From: Gammaproteobacteria bacterium | GTDB taxonomy: Bacteria; Pseudomonadota; Gammaproteobacteria; Chromatiales; Chromatiaceae | DNA length: 8,134 nt | Direction: 5' to 3' | Assembly: GCA_030621975.1 (NCBI GenBank) | Contig: JAUXGQ010000051.1 | Span: forward strand, 1-8,134 | Shown: positions 1 to 6,320 of the stretch, in pieces | How the letters are laid out: every line of letters begins with the position of its first letter | How positions within the stretch are numbered: position 1 is the first letter of the stretch | Notes under the pieces: model-generated | Seen by the model: the letters and a program-made list of their open reading frames with translations, nothing else | Told to the model about the DNA's origin: nothing | The model's database searches: none | Made by a program: the position numbers and the translations under genes

Positions 1-279
1 CTGATAATGCCCGTGGGGCGCATAGCCGTACACCACGCGCTGATGGGTGGAGTCGTGGCCGGTTTGCTTTGGGAGATCACCCGCCATATTCTGGTCTGGT
101 ATTTTTCGACCCTGTCCCTGATCAATGTGGTGTACGGGTCGCTCGCCAGTGCCGTGGTCGCCCTGCTCAGCATCGAGATAGCCGCCATGATATTTCTGTT
201 CGGCGCCCAGGTGATCGCCGAGTTCGAACGCCACACCCTGGACGCGCAGGGGGGCGACTGGCAGGAGTTTCATACCTGA
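1..279 (+). CDS. YihY/BrkB family (UPF0761) inner-membrane protein, C-terminal fragment
   Basis: This is the 3' end of a gene that starts before the window: the frame is open from base 1 and stops with TGA at 277-279. The ATG at 7 is probably internal. About 92 residues are visible. They contain two hydrophobic stretches, one from the ALMGGVVAGLLWE segment through WYFSTLSLI and one over the VVYGSLASAVVALLSIEIAA segment. The membrane part ends in GAQVIAEFER, followed by a short polar tail. The YGSLA and GAQVIAE signatures are typical of the last membrane helices of the YihY/virulence factor BrkB family, whose members are usually around 300 residues with six or more helices. The molecular function of the family is not settled; the older RNase BN label for it is considered wrong. 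It runs convergently with the epimerase gene, 12 bases away, and has no evident link to EPS synthesis. Confidence 0.85.
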   Translation: MIMPVGRIAVHHALMGGVVAGLLWEITRHILVWYFSTLSLINVVYGSLASAVVALLSIEIAAMIFLFGAQVIAEFERHTLDAQGGDWQEFHT

Positions 280-291
280 TGGACCGAGTTT

Positions 292-1299
292 TTAGGTGCT
301 GTAATAATCCCGGTACCAATCCACGAACCGAGCCACGCCGTCTTCGACCTCGGTGGATGGTTTGTAGCCGGTATCGTCTACGAGGTCGGCCACATCGGCG
401 TAGGTATCGGGAACATCTCCCTGCTGCAGGGGCAGGAGATTTATTTGCGCTTTGATACCGAGGCAATGCTCCAGAACCTCAATATAGTGGAGCAGTTGCA
501 CGGGTTTGTTGTTGCCGATGTTGTACAAGCGGTAAGGGGCTAGGCTGGTAGCGGAATCCGGCGCATCGCCGCTCCAATCCGGATTGGGCTCGGGGATTCG
601 GTCGAGCACCCGGATAACCCCCTCGACGATGTCATCGACGTAGGTGAAATCCCGCCGGTGCTTTCCGTAGTTGAAGACGTCGATGGGTTTGCCGGCAAGC
701 ATGTTGCGGGTAAACAGGAACAAGGCCATGTCCGGACGCCCCCAGGGCCCATAGACGGTAAAGAAACGCAGGCCGGTGGTGGGAAGCCGGTAGAGGTGAC
801 TGTAGGTGTGGGCCATCAGTTCGTTGGCCTTTTTGCTGGCCGCATAGAGACTGACGGGATGGTCCACGTTGTCGTGCACGGAAAACGGCATATTGGTATT
901 CGCGCCGTACACCGAACTGCTCGACGCGTACACCAGGTGTTCCACGCCGTGGTGTCGGCAGCCCTCCAGGACATTGACGAACCCGACTAGATTGGTATCC
1001 ACATAGGCATGCGGATTCTCGAGGGAGTAGCGTACTCCGGCCTGGGCGGCCAGATTGACGACTCGTGCAGGTTTGTGTTTTGCAAAGGCCGCGGCCATCG
1101 CTTCGCGATCCTCGAGATGGATGCGCAGTTCCGTATAGCCGTCGTAGTCCAGCGTTCGGGCGAGTCGGGCCTTTTTCAAATTCACATCGTAATAGTCGTT
1201 GAGGCAATCGAGCCCCAGAACTTCATCGCCCCGCTGCAGGAGCTTCAGCGATAAGGCGGATCCAATGAAGCCGGCGCTGCCGGTGACCAGAACTTTCAT
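292..1299 (-). CDS. NAD-dependent epimerase, UDP-glucuronate 4-epimerase type (SDR family)
   Basis: A 335-residue extended short-chain dehydrogenase/reductase, full length for UDP-glucuronate 4-epimerases, which interconvert UDP-glucuronate and UDP-galacturonate through a 4-keto intermediate with bound NAD. The N-terminal Rossmann motif GSAGFIG is at residues 7-13. The segment LNDYYDVNLKKARL (about 33-46) is characteristic of this subfamily, as is AAQAGVRYSLENP (about 84-96). The catalytic region has SSSSVYG (126-132) and the Tyr152-xxx-Lys156 pair in YAASKK. The substrate-side motifs FFTVYGPWGRPDMA (179-192) and RRDFTYVDDIVEG (215-227) are intact. The start ATG (1297-1299) has a GAGGA ribosome site six bases upstream that overlaps the stop of the preceding dehydrogenase gene, so the two are probably translationally coupled. 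The expected role is supplying a uronic-acid sugar nucleotide for EPS. Exact substrate (UDP-GlcA or an N-acetylated uronate) is uncertain. Confidence 0.93.
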   Translation of the reverse strand: MKVLVTGSAGFIGSALSLKLLQRGDEVLGLDCLNDYYDVNLKKARLARTLDYDGYTELRIHLEDREAMAAAFAKHKPARVVNLAAQAGVRYSLENPHAYVDTNLVGFVNVLEGCRHHGVEHLVYASSSSVYGANTNMPFSVHDNVDHPVSLYAASKKANELMAHTYSHLYRLPTTGLRFFTVYGPWGRPDMALFLFTRNMLAGKPIDVFNYGKHRRDFTYVDDIVEGVIRVLDRIPEPNPDWSGDAPDSATSLAPYRLYNIGNNKPVQLLHYIEVLEHCLGIKAQINLLPLQQGDVPDTYADVADLVDDTGYKPSTEVEDGVARFVDWYRDYYST

Positions 1300-1305
1300 A
1301 TTACG

Positions 1306-1310
1306 TCCTC
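1306..1310 (-). promoter_or_regulatory. Ribosome binding site of the epimerase, overlapping the upstream stop codon
   Basis: On the minus strand GAGGA lies six bases before the epimerase ATG and overlaps the TGA stop of the dehydrogenase (1309-1311). The intergenic gap is only nine bases. This supports the chosen epimerase start and suggests ribosomes reinitiate from the first gene to the second. Confidence 0.7.
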
Positions 1311-2586
1311 AAAGGCGGCCATCGACATCAGTCGCCGGTAAAATCTGTTTTACGTCGTATAAGATACCGCCGGGTTTGCACAGGGCGCGTATTCTCTCAC
1401 TACCCATTTTCTGGAATTCTTCATGGGCTACCGCGAGAATGACGGCATCGTAGTGCCCGTTCTTGAGCTCGCCCTGCATCCGGACTGCGTATTCCCTGGA
1501 AGCATCATCGGCATCCGCCCAGGGGTCATAGACATCGACCTCGGCGCCGTAGTCGGAAAATTCCTCGACGATGTCCACGACTCGGGTGTTGCGCAGATCC
1601 GGGCAATTTTCCTTGAAAGTGAGGCCGAGAATGAGGATGCGTGGATTTGCGGATAGCGCATGCCGTTGCATCATCAGCTTGATGACGGATTTCACCACAT
1701 AAGCGCCCATGCCATCGTTGAGGCGCCGCCCCGCCAGGATGATTTCCGGCTGGTAGCCGATAGCCTGGGCCTTGTAGGTGAGATAATAAGGGTCGACCCC
1801 AATGCAATGTCCGCCAACCAACCCGGGACGAAAAGGCAGGAAATTCCATTTACTGCCGGCCGCTTCCAGAACCTCCTGGGTGTCGATGTGCAACCGGTTG
1901 AAGATTAGGGCCAATTCGTTGATCAGAGCGATGTTGACGTCCCGTTGAGTATTCTCTATCACCTTGGCCGCTTCGGCTACCTTGATGCTGCTGGCCTTGT
2001 GGGTGCCGGCGGTAATGATCCGACGGTACAAGCCGTCAACGAACTCCGCCGCCGCCGGGGTTGAGCCGGAAGTGACTTTTTTTATGCTGGCCAGGCGGTG
2101 GTTTTTGTCGCCGGGGTTAATGCGCTCGGGGCTGTAACCAACAAAAAAATCCCGGTTGAAAACGAGTCCGGACTCCGTTTCAATGAGCGGTACACAGACC
2201 TCTTCGGTAGCGCCCGGATACACGGTGGACTCGAATATGGCAATGTCGCCTTTGCTGAGGAGGCGCCCAAGGGTACAGCTCGCCGATCTCAGTGGCGTCA
2301 GGTCCGGTTGTTTGTATTCGTCAATGGGGGTCGGGACGGTTACAATGTAGACGTTGCAATCGGCAAGCTCTTCCGGGTTAGCGGTATACCCGAGCCGGTC
2401 GGTCTTGCGGAGTTCGTCGGTTTCCACTTCCAATGTGCTGTCCACGCCTGCTTTGAGTTCTTCGATTCGCTTGGGATTGGTATCCAGTCCGAGGGTCGGA
2501 AACTGGTTGCCGAATTCGACGGCCAGCGGTAGTCCGACATATCCCAGCCCAATGATTCCCAGACGTGCATCAGCAATATCCAACAT
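1309..2586 (-). CDS. tviB: Nucleotide-sugar dehydrogenase, WbpO/TviB (VipA) type
   Basis: A 425-residue member of the UDP-glucose/GDP-mannose dehydrogenase family. These cytosolic enzymes oxidise the C6 hydroxyl of a sugar nucleotide to a carboxylate in two NAD-dependent steps. The N-terminal Rossmann motif GLGYVGLP is at residues 13-20. The signatures VPTPID (84-89), ESTVYPGATEE (119-129) and SPERINPGD (152-160) follow. The central helix has the EAAKVIENTQRDVNIALINE segment (205-224) with the conserved Lys208 and Asn212. The catalytic cysteine is Cys261 in GLVGGHCIGVDPYYL. The C-terminal domain has LGLTFKENCPDLRNT (320-334). The GGHCIGVDP form, rather than the GGxCFPKD form of UDP-glucose dehydrogenases, places it with WbpO, TviB and WecC, which oxidise UDP-N-acetylhexosamines. 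The ATG at 2586 has an AAGGA ribosome site seven bases upstream (2594-2598). It is the first gene of a two-gene operon with the epimerase and diverges from the sugar-transferase operon. Family is secure; the exact substrate is inferred. Confidence 0.92.
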   Translation of the reverse strand: MLDIADARLGIIGLGYVGLPLAVEFGNQFPTLGLDTNPKRIEELKAGVDSTLEVETDELRKTDRLGYTANPEELADCNVYIVTVPTPIDEYKQPDLTPLRSASCTLGRLLSKGDIAIFESTVYPGATEEVCVPLIETESGLVFNRDFFVGYSPERINPGDKNHRLASIKKVTSGSTPAAAEFVDGLYRRIITAGTHKASSIKVAEAAKVIENTQRDVNIALINELALIFNRLHIDTQEVLEAAGSKWNFLPFRPGLVGGHCIGVDPYYLTYKAQAIGYQPEIILAGRRLNDGMGAYVVKSVIKLMMQRHALSANPRILILGLTFKENCPDLRNTRVVDIVEEFSDYGAEVDVYDPWADADDASREYAVRMQGELKNGHYDAVILAVAHEEFQKMGSERIRALCKPGGILYDVKQILPATDVDGRL

Positions 2587-2800
2587 GAGAAAATCCTTGC
2601 CTCTTTAGGTTTGTGTAGAACTTGTTGCGAATTGTCGGGGGAATGATAGCTTGTACCCGATTCAAAAACGAGAGGACTGTGCCGATAACCAGCGGTAGCA
2701 GCAGCCGGAAAAAGCGACTTGCAGGATCCGGGTTATCGCAAAGCGGCTTGCGGGTACTGTGTATTGTACAAAATATACATAAATTACAATAAGTTAATTA
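2587..2800. promoter_or_regulatory. Divergent promoter and control region between the sugar-nucleotide operon and the EPS/prs operon
   Basis: This 214-base stretch separates two divergently read operons and shows no credible gene. It must hold promoters for both directions. Visible structure includes an imperfect direct repeat (2711-2725 and 2740-2754), an 8-base inverted repeat (CGATAACC at 2683-2690, GGTTATCG at 2731-2738), a CGCAA-N6-TTGCG dyad at 2737-2752, and a strongly AT-rich block at 2761-2800 (6 G/C in 40). The AT-rich block contains -10-like hexamers (TATACA at 2774-2779, TACAAT at 2785-2790), but no convincing -35 partner at ideal spacing. No good sigma54 -24/-12 pair was found on either strand. 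The function as a shared control region follows from the layout; the individual elements are unproven. Confidence 0.6.
2711..2754. repeat. Imperfect direct repeat pair, 29-base period, candidate regulator sites
   Basis: AAAGCGACTTGCAGG at 2711-2725 is repeated as AAAGCGGCTTGCGGG at 2740-2754, with 13 of 15 bases identical and a 29-base offset. The second copy lies in a dyad, CGCAA at 2737-2741 and TTGCG at 2748-2752, which the first copy only partly shares. Paired sites just upstream of an AT-rich promoter-like block are the usual look of activator or repressor binding sites. Which protein binds is not known. Confidence 0.5.
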
Positions 2801-4198
2801 ATGATCAGGCTGTTCGGACATTACGTATCGGGGCTCTACCTCTTGCTTGGCGTGCTGGAGGCCATGATGTTCTTTGGTGCCCTGTACGTGGGTGTCCTGT
2901 TCAGGTTTGACTTCAATATTCCTGAGGTTTCCGACTACACGGGAGACGTTTTTACCACAGCGCTCAGTTACTCGGCATCGATGACCGCCGCAATGATCGC
3001 GATGGGTCTGTACCAGCGGGGTATTCAGGGAGGGGAAGCCGGATTTCTGGTGCGTCTGGGTATCAGCTTTCTGCTCGGTACAACGTTGATGAGCCTGGTG
3101 TTCTATGCCTTTCCCATAACCTTTTTCGGACGCGGTGTTTTTGTATACAGCCTGGTTTTTTCGCTGATGGGTGTCATGGCGATCCGCTCCCTGTTCGTCA
3201 GGTTCGTCGGTTCGGATTATCAGAAACGCCGGGTTCTGGCGCTCGGGACAGGCAGCAAAGCCAAACTCATACAGGAGCTACTCGAAAACGAACCCGAGAC
3301 TGGAATCTCGCTGGTTGGGTATGTTCGGCTACACGACAGTGAAAACGTCATCGACGAAGCCCAACAAATTCAATACCGGGAGTCCCTGTTCCAGCTGGCC
3401 ATGGCCAAGCAGGTGGACGAAATAGTTGTTGCGGTGGACGACCAGCGTAAACGTCTGCCCGTCGACGAGATCCTGGACTGTAAGATGAGTGGTATCCAGG
3501 TGTTGGATTTACTAACGTTTTTCGAAAAGGAAACCTCCAGAATCAAGATCAGCCTGCTGCATCCAAGCTGGATCTTTTTTTCCACCGGTTTCCACGCTGG
3601 GATCGCACAACAGTACGGTAAACGTCTGCTCGACATTTGCGCCAGTCTCTTCATTCTGTTAATGGCGTTCCCTGTGATGCTGATTATCGCGGCAGCCAGT
3701 CTGATTGAGTCCCGGGGCCGTGATCCCGTGTTTTATCACCAGGAGCGCATCGGCCTCAACGGAAAGGTATTCAAGGTGCACAAGTTCCGCAGCATGCGGG
3801 TAGACGCCGAGTCCGATGGGGTCGCCCGCTGGGCCAGCGAAAACGACAACAGAATCACCCGGGTGGGCGCGTTTATGCGCAAGACCCGGCTCGACGAGCT
3901 GCCGCAGGTCTTCAATGTCCTGGTCGGCAACATGAGCCTGGTTGGTCCGCGGCCGGAACGTCCCGAGTTCGTAACGGAACTGTCCAAGGCCATCCCCTAT
4001 TACGCGGAGCGTCACAGGGTCAAGCCGGGTGTTACCGGATGGGCCCAATTGCTGTATCCTTACGGATCCACGACAGACGACGCCAGGGAGAAACTGCAGT
4101 TCGATCTTTACTATGTAAAGAATGCCAGCCTGTTTCTTGATCTAATCATCCTATTGGAGACGGTTGAGGTGGTTTTGTTGGGAAAGGGTGCGCGGTAG
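2801..4198 (+). CDS. XrtA/PEP-CTERM-system polyprenyl-phosphate sugar-1-phosphate transferase (TIGR03013-like)
   Basis: A 465-residue membrane enzyme of the bacterial sugar transferase family. It moves a sugar-1-phosphate from a UDP-sugar to undecaprenyl phosphate at the cytoplasmic face, the first committed step of EPS repeat-unit assembly. Four N-terminal hydrophobic segments lie at about 10-33, 51-70, 82-103 and 109-130. A Rossmann-like domain follows from about 144 (LALGTGSKAKL). The catalytic domain starts at about 272 with one hydrophobic segment (about 276-300). It contains KFRSMRVDAE (328-337), the catalytic Asp365-Glu366 pair in LDELPQ, MSLVGPRPE (378-386) and VTGWAQ (411-416). The N-terminus MIRLFGHYVS and the C-terminal YPYGSTTDDAREKL segment resemble the exosortase-linked subgroup. 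The ATG at 2801 gives the expected N-terminus but lacks a clear Shine-Dalgarno sequence. The stop TAG directly abuts the prsK ATG. The transferred sugar cannot be read from sequence. Confidence 0.92.
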   Translation: MIRLFGHYVSGLYLLLGVLEAMMFFGALYVGVLFRFDFNIPEVSDYTGDVFTTALSYSASMTAAMIAMGLYQRGIQGGEAGFLVRLGISFLLGTTLMSLVFYAFPITFFGRGVFVYSLVFSLMGVMAIRSLFVRFVGSDYQKRRVLALGTGSKAKLIQELLENEPETGISLVGYVRLHDSENVIDEAQQIQYRESLFQLAMAKQVDEIVVAVDDQRKRLPVDEILDCKMSGIQVLDLLTFFEKETSRIKISLLHPSWIFFSTGFHAGIAQQYGKRLLDICASLFILLMAFPVMLIIAAASLIESRGRDPVFYHQERIGLNGKVFKVHKFRSMRVDAESDGVARWASENDNRITRVGAFMRKTRLDELPQVFNVLVGNMSLVGPRPERPEFVTELSKAIPYYAERHRVKPGVTGWAQLLYPYGSTTDDAREKLQFDLYYVKNASLFLDLIILLETVEVVLLGKGAR

Positions 4199-6310
4199 AT
4201 GCCTGACATCGGTATACTGGGCTACGCGCTCGCGGCCCTGTTCTTCCTGATCCTGACGCTCCTGCTCATCACTAGTTGGCGGGGTCGACTGCAGGGCAAG
4301 ATGCTCGTAATCGCAGCTGCCAGTTCGTCCCTGTGGGCCGCGGCTTTTGCCATTCAGGCTGCACACCATGTTTTGCCGTTAAGTTGGGTCTGGGCCGCTG
4401 AGGCGCTGAGGACATTGGTCTGGCTGGCTTTCTTGGCCAGCCTGTTAGGTTCCGTAGTATACATAACTAGTGCCTACGCCAGGACCCTGAAGTATGTCAA
4501 GGCGGCTTTGTTTCTGGTTTGCGGTCTGTTGGTGATGCCTTTTGAGGAATACCCCCTTTTATCGCGCCTGGGCGACGTACACTTGCGGGCGGACGCGCGT
4601 TTTATGGGACAGGTCGTGCTTGCGGTATCCGGCATGGTTCTGATTGAACAGTTCTACCGCAATACATCCGTAGAAAATCGTTGGGGAATCAAGTTCCTTT
4701 GCCTGGGGCTGGGGGCCATGTTCGCTTTCGATTTCTATCTATTCTCCGATGCCCTCTTATTCAGGCGTCTGGATGCCGATATCTGGTACGCACGGGGTGC
4801 GATCAACGCGATAATCGTGCCTCTGATCGCATTATCAGCGGCGCGAAATCCGCAATGGTCCGTGGATTTTTCCGTGTCTCGGAAGATCGTGTTCCACACG
4901 ACAGCCCTGTTCGGTACCGGTCTCTACATGCTGCTGATGGCAACCGCCGGTTACTACATCCGGCTTTATGGCGGGGAGTGGAGCATCGTTTTACAGGTCA
5001 TTTTCCTGTTCGGTGCGGGGCTGCTGTTGATCCTGATGCTTTTCTCGGGACGGCTCCGAGCACAGGTCAAGGTGCTGCTAAACAAGCATTTCTTCCACTA
5101 CCAATACGACTACCGTGAGGAATGGTTGCGTCTGACCCGAATGCTGTCGCGACAGGATATGAGCGTACCCTTGTACGAGCGGGTGATCTGGGGCATCGGA
5201 GAGATCGTCGAAAGCCCGGGCGGGACCCTTTGGCTGTGTCACAAAGGGCAACGCTGTACGATTCAGGCGCGTTGGAATCTTCCTTCCGATACAGGTATCC
5301 AGGTATCCGATACGGGGGACCTGATTCAGTACCTGGTGCGCACCCAGTGGGTGATTAATCTGGATGAGTACGAGGAGATACCCGAGTTATACGATGGTCT
5401 TCGGTTGCCAACGCTGCTCGAGGCATCGGATTGGGCCTGGTTGATCGTGCCCCTCATCCACAACGAAGAACTGCTCGGTTTCGTTACCCTGAACAGGCCC
5501 AGGGTGCACCAGGCACTGAACTGGGAGATTACCGACCTTCTGAAGGTGGCGGGTAAACAGACGGCGAGCTATCTGGCTCAGTTCCAGGCCGCGGAGGCCT
5601 TGGCCGAGGCCAAGCAGTTTGAAGGCTTCAACCGATTATCTGCTTTTGTAGTCCATGATTTGAAGAATCTTATCGCCCAGCTCTCGCTGGTAACGACGAA
5701 CGCGGTCAAACACAAACACAATCCTGCATTCATCGATGAGACGATCCGGACCATTGAAAATTCGGTCGCCCGAATGAATCGCCTGATGGCACAGCTGCGC
5801 GGTGCCATGTCGGCCGGGAGCGCTGATCAGGTGGATCTGGGTGAAGTACTGCGACAAGTGATTAGCGAGCGCTCCGCTCAGAGGCCCATACCGGAACTGC
5901 AGGTGGGGACGGAATCCGTGTCGCTCAATGCGGAGCACGATCGGATCGTGTCGATTTTGGGCCATGTGGTACAGAACGCGCAGGAAGCGACGGGTTCTCA
6001 GGGAGAAGTGAGGGTGCGGCTTCGTTGCGATGCGCATCAGGCGATAGTGACCGTCGAGGACACCGGTTGCGGAATGGACGAGACTTTTATCCGCGAGCGC
6101 CTGTTCAAGCCTTTCGATTCCACGAAGGGCCTGACTGGAATGGGCATTGGTGCTTACGAGTGCAGGGAGTACGTTCAATCCGCCGGGGGAGAGGTACGGG
6201 TAACCAGTAAGCCGGGGCAGGGCACGACTTTTTCTATCCATTTTCCGCTGGCAGGCATGTCGGTTCAGGCCGACACCTTACCCGAGGCCAGCACAGCAAC
6301 CGTTAAATAG
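4199..6310 (+). CDS. prsK: PrsK, XrtA/PEP-CTERM system membrane histidine kinase
   Basis: A 703-residue sensor kinase, partner of PrsR. The first 285 residues form about nine hydrophobic segments (roughly 5-25, 34-55, 67-89, 98-114, 133-152, 161-188, 196-214, 228-250, 261-284) with only short loops, so there is no large periplasmic sensor domain. A GAF-like domain spans about 318-460. The phosphoacceptor is His486 in VVHDLKN; Asp487 and Asn490 match the H-box pattern of bifunctional kinase/phosphatases. The ATP-binding domain has the N box VQNAQEAT (Asn593), the G1 box DTGCGMD (621-627), the F box LFKPFDSTKG (635-644) and the G2 stretch GMGIGAYE (647-654). The ATG at 4199 follows the sugar-transferase TAG without a gap, and an AAGGG at 4184-4188 could serve as ribosome site, so translation is probably coupled. 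The family is found with exosortase A systems; the signal it senses is unknown. No motif is missing. Confidence 0.94.
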   Translation: MPDIGILGYALAALFFLILTLLLITSWRGRLQGKMLVIAAASSSLWAAAFAIQAAHHVLPLSWVWAAEALRTLVWLAFLASLLGSVVYITSAYARTLKYVKAALFLVCGLLVMPFEEYPLLSRLGDVHLRADARFMGQVVLAVSGMVLIEQFYRNTSVENRWGIKFLCLGLGAMFAFDFYLFSDALLFRRLDADIWYARGAINAIIVPLIALSAARNPQWSVDFSVSRKIVFHTTALFGTGLYMLLMATAGYYIRLYGGEWSIVLQVIFLFGAGLLLILMLFSGRLRAQVKVLLNKHFFHYQYDYREEWLRLTRMLSRQDMSVPLYERVIWGIGEIVESPGGTLWLCHKGQRCTIQARWNLPSDTGIQVSDTGDLIQYLVRTQWVINLDEYEEIPELYDGLRLPTLLEASDWAWLIVPLIHNEELLGFVTLNRPRVHQALNWEITDLLKVAGKQTASYLAQFQAAEALAEAKQFEGFNRLSAFVVHDLKNLIAQLSLVTTNAVKHKHNPAFIDETIRTIENSVARMNRLMAQLRGAMSAGSADQVDLGEVLRQVISERSAQRPIPELQVGTESVSLNAEHDRIVSILGHVVQNAQEATGSQGEVRVRLRCDAHQAIVTVEDTGCGMDETFIRERLFKPFDSTKGLTGMGIGAYECREYVQSAGGEVRVTSKPGQGTTFSIHFPLAGMSVQADTLPEASTATVK

Positions 6311-6312
6311 GA
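6309..6312 (+). promoter_or_regulatory. Ribosome binding site deciding the TTG start of prsR
   Basis: AGGA overlaps the last two bases of the prsK stop codon TAG (6308-6310) and lies eight bases before the TTG at 6321. No ATG or GTG in frame nearby would preserve the N-terminal beta strand and the acidic pocket of the receiver domain, so the TTG is the best start. The overlap suggests prsR translation depends on prsK translation. Confidence 0.65.
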
Positions 6313-6320
6313 CCGCAATC

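Noticed and set aside
632..1207. A 191-residue minus-strand frame within the epimerase gene
   Set aside because: It overlaps the epimerase in another frame, is rich in Arg/Pro/Gly as expected of shadow frames, and has no ribosome site or known motif.
2637..2650. Second GG-N10-GC pair in the divergent spacer
   Set aside because: It is part of a G-run, the -24 side does not match, and it lies about 150 bases from the start codon.
2731..2744. GG-N10-GC spacing resembling a sigma54 promoter (GGTTATCGCAAAGC)
   Set aside because: Only the two dinucleotides fit; the -12 side reads AAGC instead of TTGC and the -24 side lacks the TGGCAC pattern.
2719..2910. A 63-residue + strand frame starting at TTG in the divergent spacer
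   Set aside because: It overlaps the sugar-transferase start, has no ribosome site, and the second half is just the shadow frame of that gene.
5636..6241. A 201-residue open frame antisense to the prsK kinase domain
   Set aside because: It lies wholly opposite a well-supported gene with intact kinase motifs, and its translation shows no recognisable domain.
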